Positions 43,937 through 52,709 are shown, counted from the stretch's first letter. The stretch is DNA of 64,000 nt from CAVXYG01 sp963766005 (GCA_963766005.1 CAVXYG010000012.1:310001-374000), one strand, 5' to 3'. A program made the numbers and translations. The notes: a model not told the origin generated them from the sequence alone.

Positions 43937-44961
43937 GGCAGCGGCACGCCGAGATCGTCGAGCCGTGCAAGGACGGCGTTGTAGCCCGTGGCGATCGCCG
44001 AGCGGTAACTCGCCGGCGCCACCTCGTCGATCCGACCCTCGTGCAGCACCTCTTTGCTCACGAACCGCGGCAGCGCATCCAGCACGGCCGGGTCCTCAGC
44101 AGCACCGATGCGCCGCAGGATCGTGCGGAGCGCCTCGGTCCCCCCGTCACCGGTCAGGTTCGACAACCGGATCGTCAGCGCACGGTCCGAAGGGATCCTG
44201 CGCAGTCCGCTGGCAGCCGAGATGATGCGCCGCTCCCACAGGGCCAGCCCGCGTTCGAAGGCAGCCTGGTTCCACTCTTTGTCGGAGTCGATCGGGACGC
44301 TGGACACCGGCGCCCCGGGGAACGCGGTCCCGGTGCTGATCTCCATGAACCGCAGCGCCACGTCGCGGCCGTCGCGGACCACATGCACGACCGTGCCGTG
44401 GGGGAACAGCTCCAGCATGGTCGGTGCGCGTACCGCGCCGAGCCGAGACGCGTCGATCCAGCGCACTGCCTGCGCTCGCTCGGGTGTGACGCCGTGCGTG
44501 GGTCGCAGCAGGTCGTGGATGAGGTTGACCGAGGAGCCGAGCGGGTTGTCCCAGAACGTGGCGAGGTACCGCTCGCTGGCCGCCTCGATGATCGAGGCGG
44601 TGAGCGCTTGCGAGCGGTGCCCGACGGGCTTGAGCAGTGGATCGGGGAGGAAACTGCGGTGCAGCAGCTCCACGAGCTCCTCCGGCGGGGTGCGCTCCTC
44701 GCCCATCATGGGCTCGGGCTGGAAGGCTGGCTGCTTCTCCGCCAGGAGCCGGTCCAGCCACGGCGTGCGCGAGGCCTGCCGCATGGACCGACCCAGTTGC
44801 ATGGCGTCGATGACCCCGTCGGGATCGGAGATCAGGCCGAAGCGCACCGGTGTGGTCGCCTGCAGGTCGGGATGCTCCGACAGCAGCATCGCCAGCGATG
44901 CCGCGCCGTCGGATCCGGTGCCGCCGATGAAGACCGGTCGATCGAGCGGGCCGGCTGCCAT
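43933..44961 (-). CDS. Sulfotransferase-like protein inserted in the acyl-CoA carboxylase cluster
   Basis: A 342-residue protein with VFIGGTGSDGAASLAMLLSE at 10-29, a diverged PAPS 5'-phosphosulfate loop (usual GxxRSGTT-L), and VVHVVRDGRDVALRFMEIST near 196, a clear 3'-phosphate-binding RDGRDV motif. It resembles sulfotransferase-fold proteins that act on glycans or lipids, but the altered first loop makes true sulfation uncertain. ATG 44961 has GGAGGG upstream. The stop overlaps maf; accE ends 13 nt upstream. M. tuberculosis has no such gene here. Confidence 0.75.
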   Translation of the reverse strand: MAAGPLDRPVFIGGTGSDGAASLAMLLSEHPDLQATTPVRFGLISDPDGVIDAMQLGRSMRQASRTPWLDRLLAEKQPAFQPEPMMGEERTPPEELVELLHRSFLPDPLLKPVGHRSQALTASIIEAASERYLATFWDNPLGSSVNLIHDLLRPTHGVTPERAQAVRWIDASRLGAVRAPTMLELFPHGTVVHVVRDGRDVALRFMEISTGTAFPGAPVSSVPIDSDKEWNQAAFERGLALWERRIISAASGLRRIPSDRALTIRLSNLTGDGGTEALRTILRRIGAAEDPAVLDALPRFVSKEVLHEGRIDEVAPASYRSAIATGYNAVLARLDDLGVPLP

Positions 44962-44974
44962 GACCCTCCTCGGA

Positions 44975-45196
44975 CTACAGGGGCAGGTTCGAATCCCGCC
45001 ACGTTGTGGGCCCTGGCGCGGGCCTGCGGCGCAGCGCCCGGGCCGGGCTGGCCCAACTGCGCAGTCGCACCGGCTGATCGGCCGGTGCCGCACTGGCAGC
45101 AACCGCGCTGAGGACCGAGACCACCACGGCCACCTCGTCCGGGGTCGGACTGCCCGCGATAACGCGCAGCACCGGCCCCTTCATCGGCTCGCTCAT
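44975..45196 (-). CDS. accE: Acyl-CoA carboxylase epsilon subunit
   Basis: A 73-residue protein. Its core VLRVIAGSPTPDEVAVVVSVLSA is the signature of AccE/PccE epsilon subunits; the C-terminus SWASPARALRRRP...WRDSNLPL is also typical. The subunit stabilises the AccA3-AccD5 complex and raises activity. It sits directly between accD and the sulfotransferase-like gene, as accE5 follows accD5 in M. tuberculosis. A GGTGG-type ribosome site precedes ATG 45196. Confidence 0.88.
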   Translation of the reverse strand: MSEPMKGPVLRVIAGSPTPDEVAVVVSVLSAVAASAAPADQPVRLRSWASPARALRRRPAPGPTTWRDSNLPL

Positions 45197-45224
45197 GCTA
45201 CTGCCACCCGCCCTTCCACGTCGG

Positions 45225-46823
45225 TTACAGCGGGATGTTCCCGTGCTTCTTGGGCAGCGTCTCCTTGCGCTTGTTGCGCAGAGCACGCAGCGCGCGGATG
45301 ACCTGGGTGCGCGTTTCGTGGGGCAGGATCACCCGATCGATGTAGCCCCGCTCGGCGGCCTCATAGGGGTTGGCGAGCTTGTCGGTGTACTCCTCGATCA
45401 GCTCCGCGCGGCGCTGATCCGGATCCTGCGCAGCGGCCAGTTCCTTGCGGTAGAGGATGTTCACCGCCCCCTGGGCGCCCATCACCGCGATCTCCGCGGT
45501 GGGCCAGGCGAGGTTGATATCGCCACCGAGGTGCTTGGATCCCATGACGTCGTAGGCACCGCCGTAGGCCTTGCGGGTGATGACGGTGACCAGCGGCACG
45601 GTCGCCTCGCAGTAGGCGTAGATGAGCTTCGCGCCGCGGCGGATGATGCCGTTCCACTCCTGGTCGGTGCCCGGCAGGAAGCCGGGCACGTCGACGAACG
45701 TCAGCACCGGGACGTTGAAGGCGTCGCACGTGCGCACGAACCGGGCGGCCTTCTCCGAGGCGTCGATGTCCAGCGTGCCGGCGAACTGCATCGGCTGGTT
45801 GGCGACGATGCCGACCGCACGGCCCTCCACGCGGCCGAACCCGATGATGAGGTTCGGCGCGAACAGCGCCTGCACCTCGAGGAAGTCGCCGTCGTCGAGC
45901 ACGTGCTCGATCACCGCGTGCATGTCGTAGGGCTGGTTGACGGAGTCCGGCAGGATCGTGTCGAGCTCGAGGTCCTCGTCGGTGATCTCCAGACCGCCGT
46001 CGGCTTCGAAGACCGGCGGCTCCTCGAGGTTGTTGCTCGGCAGGTGCGACAGCAGCCCGCGCACGTAGTCCAGCGCGTCGCTCTCGTCCTCGGCGGCGTA
46101 GTGGGCAACACCGGACTTGGAGTTGTGGGCCAGCGCTCCGCCGAGATCCTCGAAGGCGACGTCCTCGCCGGTGACGGTCTTGATGACGTCGGGACCGGTG
46201 ATGAACATGTGCGAGGTCTTGTCGACCATGACCGTGAAGTCGGTGATCGCCGGGGAGTACACCGCGCCGCCCGCGCAGGGGCCCATGATGAGCGAGATCT
46301 GCGGGACGACGCCGGAGGCGCGAACGTTGCGCATGAAGATCTCGCCGTACATCCCCAGGCTGACCACGCCCTCCTGGATGCGCGCGCCGCCGGAGTCGTT
46401 GATGCCGATGACCGGGCAGCCGGTCTTCAGCGCGAGGTCCATGATCTTGACGATCTTCTCGCCGAAGACCTCGCCGAGCGAACCGCCGAAGACGGTGAAG
46501 TCCTGGGCGAAGACGCAGACCGGGCGGCCGTCGATCGTGCCGTAGCCGGTGACGACGCCGTCGCCGTAGGGCCGGTTCTTCTCCAGGCCGAAGTTGTGCG
46601 AGCGGTGCCGGGCCAGCCCGTCGATCTGCTGGAAGGAACCGTCGTCGAGCAGTTCCTCGATCCGCTCCATGGCGGTCTTCTTGCCCTTGGCATGCTGCTT
46701 GTCGACGGCCGACTGCCGACGGTTCGCAGCCTCCTCGCGGCGTCGCTTGAGGTCTGCGGCCCTGCCTGCCGTGGAGCGGCGGTCCGGTCCCTCAGTGGCA
46801 GCGTCATCGACCAACGCGGTCAT
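45225..46823 (-). CDS. accD5: Acyl-CoA carboxylase beta (carboxyltransferase) subunit
   Basis: A 532-residue carboxyltransferase. GGSLGEVFGEKIVKIMDLAL near 128 and GINDSGGARIQEGV near 153 form the N-lobe site, and the C-lobe has FVDVPGFLPGTDQEW near 375 with KAYGGAYDVM near 425. Oxyanion-hole Gly-Gly pairs are present in both lobes. It transfers carboxyl from biotin to acetyl- or propionyl-CoA. ATG 46823 has GGGAGG about 6 nt upstream. First gene of accD5-accE-sulfotransferase-maf; divergent from birA across 35 bp. Confidence 0.95.
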   Translation of the reverse strand: MTALVDDAATEGPDRRSTAGRAADLKRRREEAANRRQSAVDKQHAKGKKTAMERIEELLDDGSFQQIDGLARHRSHNFGLEKNRPYGDGVVTGYGTIDGRPVCVFAQDFTVFGGSLGEVFGEKIVKIMDLALKTGCPVIGINDSGGARIQEGVVSLGMYGEIFMRNVRASGVVPQISLIMGPCAGGAVYSPAITDFTVMVDKTSHMFITGPDVIKTVTGEDVAFEDLGGALAHNSKSGVAHYAAEDESDALDYVRGLLSHLPSNNLEEPPVFEADGGLEITDEDLELDTILPDSVNQPYDMHAVIEHVLDDGDFLEVQALFAPNLIIGFGRVEGRAVGIVANQPMQFAGTLDIDASEKAARFVRTCDAFNVPVLTFVDVPGFLPGTDQEWNGIIRRGAKLIYAYCEATVPLVTVITRKAYGGAYDVMGSKHLGGDINLAWPTAEIAVMGAQGAVNILYRKELAAAQDPDQRRAELIEEYTDKLANPYEAAERGYIDRVILPHETRTQVIRALRALRNKRKETLPKKHGNIPL

Positions 46824-46858
46824 CGCACCTCCCGATGTGTACCTCCTAGGGTAGAGGG
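46824..46858. promoter_or_regulatory. Overlapping divergent -10 elements of accD5 and birA
   Basis: TAGGGT (46847-46852) lies 6 nt before the birA ATG. The reverse complement of 46848-46853 is TACCCT, a -10 for accD5 upstream of its GGGAGG (46833-46828). The two elements share five bases, so polymerase cannot occupy both. Confidence 0.5.
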
Positions 46859-47662
46859 ATGACCCTCGAGCATCTCCGTCCCACCCTGTCCGCGAACGGG
46901 CTGGCCCGTGCTGCTGCCGATCTGCCGTGGCCGGCGCCCCTCGTCGCCGCGTCGACCGGATCGACGAACGCCGATCTCGTGGCCCGGGCGGAGGAGGGAG
47001 CCGCCGAGGGACTCGTGATCGCGGCCGATGAGCAGACTGCCGGTCGCGGTCGGCTGGGCCGCTCCTGGGCGTCGCCGCCCGGCGCCTCGGTGTCGGTGTC
47101 CGTGCTGCTGCGGCCCCGGCTCGCGCCCGATCAGCTCGGCTGGCTGCCGCTGCTCACCGGACTGGCCGTCGCTGCGGCCATTGTCGAGGAGTACGGCATC
47201 GAGGCCGAACTGAAGTGGCCCAACGACGTGCTCGTCACCGACGGCCGGCCCGGCAAGGTCGCCGGGATCCTCGTGGAGCGGACCGGCACGGCTGCCTGCG
47301 TCGGTTTCGGGATCAACACCGCCATGACCGCCGAGGAGCTGCCGGTGCCGGAGGCATCATCGCTGGTGCTGGCAGGCGCAGCCGAGCCTGATCCCGATGT
47401 GCTGGTGGCCGCGTGCCTGCGGCACCTGCACCGGCGCTACGCCCGGCTCCTGGCCAGCGGCGGCGATGCGGAGCGCAGCGGGCTGGTCGATGAGTACACG
47501 GCGCGCTGCTGCACGCTGGGCCGCGACGTCGTCGTGCTCCTGCCGTCGGGGGAGGAGGTGCGCGGTGCTGCCAGCGGTGTCGATGCGCTGGGCCGGCTCG
47601 CCGTCGAGGGGGTCGCTGGGACCCTGACCGTGGCCGCCGGCGACGTCAGGCACGTGCGGTAG
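46859..47662 (+). CDS. birA: Biotin-[acetyl-CoA-carboxylase] ligase
   Basis: A 267-residue ligase without the N-terminal DNA-binding domain. STGSTNADLVARA is near 36, ADEQTAGRGRLGRSWASPPG (biotin/AMP loop) near 57, LKWPNDVLV near 117, KVAGILVE near 134 and FGINTAM near 149, with the small C-terminal domain to the end. It biotinylates the AccA3 Lys, which explains its place beside accD5. ATG follows TAGGGT by 6 nt with no ribosome site, so it is probably leaderless. Confidence 0.95.
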   Translation: MTLEHLRPTLSANGLARAAADLPWPAPLVAASTGSTNADLVARAEEGAAEGLVIAADEQTAGRGRLGRSWASPPGASVSVSVLLRPRLAPDQLGWLPLLTGLAVAAAIVEEYGIEAELKWPNDVLVTDGRPGKVAGILVERTGTAACVGFGINTAMTAEELPVPEASSLVLAGAAEPDPDVLVAACLRHLHRRYARLLASGGDAERSGLVDEYTARCCTLGRDVVVLLPSGEEVRGAASGVDALGRLAVEGVAGTLTVAAGDVRHVR

Positions 47663-47750
47663 CGCACAGCCGAGGGCGGGACCCGGCAGAGGGGCCGCCG
47701 ACATCCGCAGCGGCAGGGGCGGGCGTGGGGCGTGACGGCCCGGCGCGTGC

Positions 47751-47762
47751 CACCATATGCCC
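47751..47762 (+). promoter_or_regulatory. Leaderless-type -10 of the PH-domain gene
   Basis: CACCAT (47751-47756), 6 nt, ATG 47763. This decides for the second of two nearby in-frame ATGs (47757, 47763). Confidence 0.45.
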
Positions 47763-48293
47763 ATGGGCTACCCGAAGGAACTCCTCTCCCAAGGTGAGAC
47801 GGTCGAGTTCGAGCTGCGACCCCACTGGCGGGCGATGGTCGTGCCGATCACCGTGACCATCGCCGTGCTGGTCGGGCTGATCTTCATCACCAGCCGCTGG
47901 AACTCCTGGTTCGACGACTCCGGAGCGGTCAACAGCATCGGTCGGTGGATCTTCCTCGGCGGCGGGCTGCTGCTTGTCGGGCTCTTCGCCGTGCGCCCGT
48001 TCCTGTACTGGCTGACGACGCAGTACGTGTTCACCGACAGGCGGATCATCATCCGCCGCGGCCTCATCGCCCGAGAGGGGCGCGATATGCCGTTGTCGAA
48101 GGTGAACAACGTCTCCTTCAGCGTCTCGTTGCTCGGCCGGCTGCTGAACTACGGCCAGCTGACGGTCGACTCGGCCAGCGACGAGGAACTGGTGATCAAC
48201 GACGTGCCGCACGTCGAGCGGATGCAGCGCGAGGTGAACCGCCTGCATGAGGAGGACGACGCTCGCCGGCGCGGGGATGAGCTACGCGGGTGA
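47763..48293 (+). CDS. Membrane protein with bacterial PH (bPH2/DUF304) domain
   Basis: A 176-residue protein. The N-terminal MGYPKELLSQGETVEFELRP is typical of the actinobacterial group, then come two membrane helices (about 25-45 and 62-85) and a bPH2 domain with YVFTDRRIIIRRGLI near 88 and PLSKVNNVSFSVSLLGRLL near 110. The function is unknown. Its position next to birA matches Rv3278c. Its stop overlaps the cyclase GTG (GTGA). Confidence 0.88.
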   Translation: MGYPKELLSQGETVEFELRPHWRAMVVPITVTIAVLVGLIFITSRWNSWFDDSGAVNSIGRWIFLGGGLLLVGLFAVRPFLYWLTTQYVFTDRRIIIRRGLIAREGRDMPLSKVNNVSFSVSLLGRLLNYGQLTVDSASDEELVINDVPHVERMQREVNRLHEEDDARRRGDELRG

Positions 48294-49522
48294 GCGGATC
48301 CTCCGAGGGCTCCTCCGGGGAGATGCCCGGTGGACCGGCCGAGGAGTCCGTGGCCGACGGCGAGCAGGAGCTGAGGCCGGCCCCGGCCTCGAGGGCGCCG
48401 GACCGTACCCGAGAACTCGGTGATGTGCTCGAACTCACTCTCGGCGCCCCGGTCCGGTACTCCCGCGGCGAGGTGGCTGCCGCGGCCCGCATGACGGTCG
48501 ACGAAGTCGGTCGGCTGTGGCGGGCGATGGGGTTCCCGGACGTCGGCAGCGCGCAAGCCCTCACCGACGCCGATCTCGCCGCTCTGCTTCGCATGAGCGG
48601 ACTGCTGGAGCGGGGGCTGCTCGACATCGACTCGCTGATCGACATCGTTCGATCCCTGGGGCAGACGACCTCGAGGCTGGCCGAATGGCAGATCGAGACG
48701 GTGGGCCGGCAGCGGCTGCGGCAGTTGGAGGAGCGCGCCGAGGATGACCAGCCGGCATGGTCCGGACTTGATCGTGCCGCGCTCGTGGAGTTGCTGCCCG
48801 AGCTCGACGAGCTGCTCATCTATGTGTGGCGACGCCAGCTGACGGCCTCGATCGGTCGGGTGCTCGACGACATCGACGAAGCCGAAATCGTCCCGGACAC
48901 TGCGACGGTCGGTTTCGCCGACCTCGTGAGCTTCACGCGGCTGAGCCGGCAGCTGGACCAGGAGTCGCTGTCGATGCTGGTGCACACCTTCGAGACCGCT
49001 GCGGCCGATGTCGTCTACGCCGTTGGCGGGCGGCTGGTCAAGACGTTGGGCGATGAGGTCATGTTCAGCGCCGATTCCGCCAGCATCGCGGCGGAGATCG
49101 GCCTGCGGCTGCACGAGCTGTCGCGCGGCGACCCGGATCTGCCGCAGATGCGGGTCGGACTCGCCACCGGCGGCGTCCTGATGCGCATGGGTGATGTGTT
49201 CGGCACGACGGTGAACCGGGCCAGCAGGCTGACGGCGGTGGCCAAGCCAGGCACCACGCTGCTCGACAGCGCGACGGCGGATGCCTTGGCCGCCGGCCAG
49301 GACGGCCGTTTCGGGGTACGGGCCCAGACTCCGCGGCCGATCCGCGGGTTGGGCATCGTGCGCCCCTACGCGCTGACCAGGGGATCGCGGCGGTTGGACG
49401 AGGTGGAGCACGCCGTCGACACGGGGAGCGCCGTTCCGGCAGCGGCCAGTCAGGCTGAGGAGCCTGCCGGCGCGACGGCGGTGTCCTCGGAGCCGACCTC
49501 GGGCGACTCGGGGAAGACGTAG
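48290..49522 (+). CDS. Class III adenylate cyclase with N-terminal regulatory domain
   Basis: A 410-residue protein. A proline/serine-rich start is followed by a helical domain (about 40-170) resembling the autoinhibitory, pH-sensing N-domain of Rv1264. The catalytic domain has VGFADLVSFTRLSRQL near 205 (first metal Asp), LVKTLGDEVMF near 248 (substrate Lys and second metal Asp) and VNRASRLT near 306 (transition-state Asn and Arg). It probably makes cAMP in the cytoplasm. A Ser/Ala-rich tail overlaps gtrA on the other strand by 73 bp. It is coupled to the PH gene by GTGA. Confidence 0.88.
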   Translation: MSGSSEGSSGEMPGGPAEESVADGEQELRPAPASRAPDRTRELGDVLELTLGAPVRYSRGEVAAAARMTVDEVGRLWRAMGFPDVGSAQALTDADLAALLRMSGLLERGLLDIDSLIDIVRSLGQTTSRLAEWQIETVGRQRLRQLEERAEDDQPAWSGLDRAALVELLPELDELLIYVWRRQLTASIGRVLDDIDEAEIVPDTATVGFADLVSFTRLSRQLDQESLSMLVHTFETAAADVVYAVGGRLVKTLGDEVMFSADSASIAAEIGLRLHELSRGDPDLPQMRVGLATGGVLMRMGDVFGTTVNRASRLTAVAKPGTTLLDSATADALAAGQDGRFGVRAQTPRPIRGLGIVRPYALTRGSRRLDEVEHAVDTGSAVPAAASQAEEPAGATAVSSEPTSGDSGKT

Positions 49523-49989
49523 GTTCGGTAGGCCCAGAACCGGAACAGCGTGCCCAGGCCGAGCCCCACGAAGTTCGCGCTGATGTTGTCCGCCAGCGGA
49601 CTCGTCAGGCCCAGGGCGTAATGGCTGGTCCACAGGGTGCCGAGCGCGATGAACGTCGCGATACCGCTGATCGTGGCGAACAGGACGAACTCGCGGCGGG
49701 CATCCCCGTGGGCTCGGTCGGCATAGGTCCAGTGCCGGTTGAGGAAGTAGGAGGCCGTGATCGCGACGATCACCGAGAGCAACTTCGCGGACAGGGGCTT
49801 GTCGAACAGCACCCCTTCACCGGCTGGGCCTCCGTAGCGCAGCACGTTGAACAGTCCGACATCGATGACGAGGGTCATCAGCCCGACGGTGCCGAATTTG
49901 GCGACCTCGGCGATGAGATCTCCTAGCCGCAGGCGCAGTTCGTCCACCAGACGCGCGACCGATGCGCCGTGGTGTCCGCTCTGCTTCAT
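49450..49989 (-). CDS. GtrA-like membrane protein
   Basis: A 179-residue protein with four hydrophobic helices and the GtrA signature: KFGTVGLMTLVIDVGLFNVL near 30, SYFLNRHWTYADR near 80, and FRFWAYRTYVF near 152. GtrA-like proteins take part in flipping lipid-linked sugars. ATG 49989 has TAGCCT 6 nt upstream. Its last 24 codons are antisense to the end of the cyclase gene. Confidence 0.9.
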   Translation of the reverse strand: MKQSGHHGASVARLVDELRLRLGDLIAEVAKFGTVGLMTLVIDVGLFNVLRYGGPAGEGVLFDKPLSAKLLSVIVAITASYFLNRHWTYADRAHGDARREFVLFATISGIATFIALGTLWTSHYALGLTSPLADNISANFVGLGLGTLFRFWAYRTYVFPESPEVGSEDTAVAPAGSSA

Positions 49990-50001
49990 GACTTGAGGCT
50001 A
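49990..50001 (-). promoter_or_regulatory. Leaderless-type -10 of the GtrA-like gene
   Basis: TAGCCT (50001-49996), 6 nt, ATG 49989 on the minus strand. Confidence 0.5.
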
Positions 50002-50206
50002 CCCACTTTCCGGCCGATTCACCCCTCCCCGACTGTTGCGTGCCCCACTGGCGTCGCGGGCCCGTCGGGGTTGCAGGGACGTGCGGCCAGCCCGGACTCG
50101 CGCCCTGCCGGCGCGGTCCGGTCCGCGCTTGCCGGCCGCGCTGCCCGGACGGCGCAGGCCCTGCCACGTTGCCGGGCCTCGCCCGCGGTCGGCCCTCTCG
50201 CCCTAC

Positions 50207-50218
50207 TACGCTGGCAGC
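50207..50218 (+). promoter_or_regulatory. Leaderless-type -10 of purK
   Basis: TACGCT (50207-50212), 6 nt, GTG 50219. It decides the purK start over in-frame codons further upstream. Confidence 0.55.
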
Positions 50219-51415
50219 GTGAGCAGTGACAGCCCAGCGGACGGCGGCGCCCGGCGGCCGACAGCACCTCCGGGGTACCCGGTGGTGGGCATGATCGGTG
50301 GCGGGCAGTTGGCGCGGATGACCCATCAGGCGGCCATCGCCCTGGGCATCGGGTTCCGCGTGCTGGCGGCGCGCCCCGACGACAGCGCCGCCCGGGTCGT
50401 GGCCGACACCGTGCTCGGGGAGCACGACGACCGCGCTGCGGTGCTGCGGTTCGCCGAGGGCTGCGATGTGGTGACCTTCGACCACGAGCACGTCCCGACG
50501 GCGATCCTGACCGAGCTCGAGGCCCGGGGCGTAGCGGTCCGGCCATCCCCGCGAGCGCTGCGATTCGCCCAGGACAAGGCCGCGATGCGCGAGGCGCTCA
50601 GTGCGATGGGTGCCCCGGTGCCCGCGTGGGCCGTCGTCGACTCCGCGCGGGAGGCCGCGGCGTTCGGCGACCGAGCGGGGTGGCCCTTCGTCTTGAAGAC
50701 GTCGCGCGGCGGCTACGACGGCAAGGGCGTCTGGGTGGTGCACGACCGGGTCGAAGCGCTCGACGTGATGACCCGCGAACTTCCACCGGGTGCGGTGTGG
50801 CTGGCGGAGGCCTTCGTGCCGTTCGACCAGGAGCTCGCGGCGCAGGTGGCCCGCTCCCCGCACGGCCAGGCCGTCTCCTACCCCGTGGTGCGCACCGTCC
50901 AGACCAACGGGATCTGCACGGAGGTGATCGCCCCGGCGCCGGACCTGAGCGCCGAGGAGTCCGGCGCTGCGCAGGAGCTGGCGCTGCGGATCGCTGCCGA
51001 GCTCGATGTCGTCGGGATGCTGGCCGTGGAGCTGTTTCACAGTGAAGGCCGGGTCCTCGTCAACGAGTTGGCGATGCGGCCGCACAACTCCGGGCACTGG
51101 AGTATCGACGGGGCCGCCACGAGCCAGTTCGAGAACCACCTGCGCGCGGTCCTGGATCTGCCGCTCGGGGCCCCGGACCCGCGGTCTCATCACACGGTGA
51201 TGGTGAACGTCCTCGGCGGGGACGCTCCGGACCTCTACTCGGCCTATCGCCATGTCATGGCGCGGCAGCCCCGGTTGCACGTGCACATGTACGGCAAACA
51301 GGTGCGGCGAGGCCGCAAGCAGGGCCATGTCACGATCGCGGGGCCCGACCTGGAGGAGTTGCTCACCGAGGCCCACCACGCGGCCGACTACATCACCGGA
51401 GTCATCGATGAGTGA
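50219..51415 (+). CDS. purK: N5-carboxyaminoimidazole ribonucleotide synthase
   Basis: A 398-residue ATP-grasp enzyme. MIGGGQLARMTHQAA lies near residue 23, FDHEHVP near 88 and LKTSRGGYDGKGVWVV near 158 (ATP-binding loop). EAFVPFDQELA is near 198, and the catalytic loop ELAMRPHNSGHWSIDGA is near 286. It makes N5-CAIR from AIR, bicarbonate and ATP for purE, encoded immediately downstream with an 8-bp overlap. The first 20 residues are an unconserved polar leader. Length is normal. Confidence 0.95.
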   Translation: MSSDSPADGGARRPTAPPGYPVVGMIGGGQLARMTHQAAIALGIGFRVLAARPDDSAARVVADTVLGEHDDRAAVLRFAEGCDVVTFDHEHVPTAILTELEARGVAVRPSPRALRFAQDKAAMREALSAMGAPVPAWAVVDSAREAAAFGDRAGWPFVLKTSRGGYDGKGVWVVHDRVEALDVMTRELPPGAVWLAEAFVPFDQELAAQVARSPHGQAVSYPVVRTVQTNGICTEVIAPAPDLSAEESGAAQELALRIAAELDVVGMLAVELFHSEGRVLVNELAMRPHNSGHWSIDGAATSQFENHLRAVLDLPLGAPDPRSHHTVMVNVLGGDAPDLYSAYRHVMARQPRLHVHMYGKQVRRGRKQGHVTIAGPDLEELLTEAHHAADYITGVIDE

Positions 51416-51980
51416 GCGCACCGCGCCTCATGCCGGCGCAGCACGGGTGTCCATCGTCATGGGGTCGGACTCCGACTGGGGTGTCATGCAGCAGGCCGCC
51501 GATGCCTTGGCGGAGTTCGAAATCCCCTTCGAGGCCGGTGTCGTGTCCGCCCACCGGATGCCGCTGGCCATGACCCGGTACGCCGCCGACGCCGCCGACC
51601 GGGGGATTCAGGTCATCATCGCCGGTGCCGGGGGAGCGGCCCACCTCCCAGGCATGGTCGCCTCGCTGACGCCGCTGCCGGTGATCGGGGTCCCGGTCCC
51701 GCTGCGGCAGCTCGACGGCATGGATTCGCTGCTGTCCATCGTGCAGATGCCGGCCGGTATCCCGGTCGCCACGGTGGCCATCGGCAACGCGCGCAACGCG
51801 GGACTGCTCGCCGTGCGCATCCTGGCGGCATCCGAGCCCGAATTGCGGATGCGTCTGGTGGCCTTCGCCGCGTCGCTGGAGGGGCAGGTCCGCGCGAAGG
51901 GGGAGCGGCTGGCTTCCCAGCACACCGGCGCTGCCGTGCCGGTGCCCGCTCCCGCGCAGCCCCGGGCGGACCAGCCCTGA
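51408..51980 (+). CDS. purE: N5-carboxyaminoimidazole ribonucleotide mutase
   Basis: A 190-residue class I PurE. MGSDSDWGVMQQAADAL lies near residue 18, then VVSAHRMP near 45 with the catalytic His, IIAGAGGAAHLPGMVAS near 70 and PVIGVPVPLRQLDGMDSLLS near 92. It moves the carboxylate of N5-CAIR to C4. A ~25-residue Ala/Pro tail follows the core. The ATG lies inside the end of purK, so translation is coupled. Confidence 0.95.
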   Translation: MSERTAPHAGAARVSIVMGSDSDWGVMQQAADALAEFEIPFEAGVVSAHRMPLAMTRYAADAADRGIQVIIAGAGGAAHLPGMVASLTPLPVIGVPVPLRQLDGMDSLLSIVQMPAGIPVATVAIGNARNAGLLAVRILAASEPELRMRLVAFAASLEGQVRAKGERLASQHTGAAVPVPAPAQPRADQP

Positions 51981-52133
51981 CCTCGGCTGGGCCCGGACTG
52001 GCGGCTGCGGAAGGTCTCCGCGCCGCCACCCCGGCATCGTCGACCCACCCACCAGTCGACGGTCGGGAACGCGACGGCCGAGCACCGTGAGCGCCCGCGG
52101 AGCTCGACCGACCCGCTGGGATTGTCGCGCCGG

Positions 52134-52709
52134 TCAGCGGTCCGACTGCTCCCAGCGTTCGAACGCCACCACGATGCCGTCGACCATTCGGGCGTAGCTC
52201 ACGTCGAGGTCCTCGGGCAGGCCGAAGCCGTCCGCGGCCTCCAGCGAGACGAACCCGTGCAGGGCCGACCGCAGAGCTCGGGTCGCATGGATGGCCTCGG
52301 TGCCCTCGATGGCGTACCCGGCCAGCACGTCGAGGGCAACCTGGACGGTCGCCGTGCTGGCTGCCGCATCGTCGGGGTCGGTGGGGTCCGGGGCATGGAG
52401 CGTGGCGGCATAGCGACCGGGGTGCTGGTGCGCCCAGTCCCGGAACGCCCAAGCCAGCGCCCGGAGGGCGTCGCTGCGGGACTTGCCGACCGCGGCCCGC
52501 GACAACACCTCGGCGAACTCGGCCTTGGCGCGCACCGCGACCGTGCGCTGCAGCGCGGGCAGGCCGTCGATGTGCTTGTACAGGGAGGGCTGCCGAACGC
52601 CGAGGATCTCGGCCAATGCTGCCAGTGTGAACAGCTGGGGACCGACCTCGTCGGTCAGTCGTTCCGCGGCCTCGACGACCCGCTGCGGGGTGAGGCCGAC
52701 CCTAGGCAC
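52134..52709 (-). CDS. TetR-family transcriptional regulator (WHG-domain type)
   Basis: A 191-residue regulator. The helix-turn-helix covers about residues 22-48 (FTLAALAEILGVRQPSLYKH), and the C-terminal ligand domain has the LRSALHGFVSLEA motif of the TetR/WHG group. Its start overlaps the stop of the upstream hydrolase gene by 8 bp, so the two are co-transcribed from 53538. It probably represses its own operon through the half-site array at 53542-53580. Confidence 0.9.
   Translation of the reverse strand: MPRVGLTPQRVVEAAERLTDEVGPQLFTLAALAEILGVRQPSLYKHIDGLPALQRTVAVRAKAEFAEVLSRAAVGKSRSDALRALAWAFRDWAHQHPGRYAATLHAPDPTDPDDAAASTATVQVALDVLAGYAIEGTEAIHATRALRSALHGFVSLEAADGFGLPEDLDVSYARMVDGIVVAFERWEQSDR

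Noticed and set aside
44978..45002. T-arm-like GGTTCGAATCCCGCC on the plus strand, suggesting a tRNA 3' half
   Set aside because: No anticodon arm, D arm or matching acceptor stem is found, one stem pair fails, and the bases encode the well-conserved end of AccE on the other strand.
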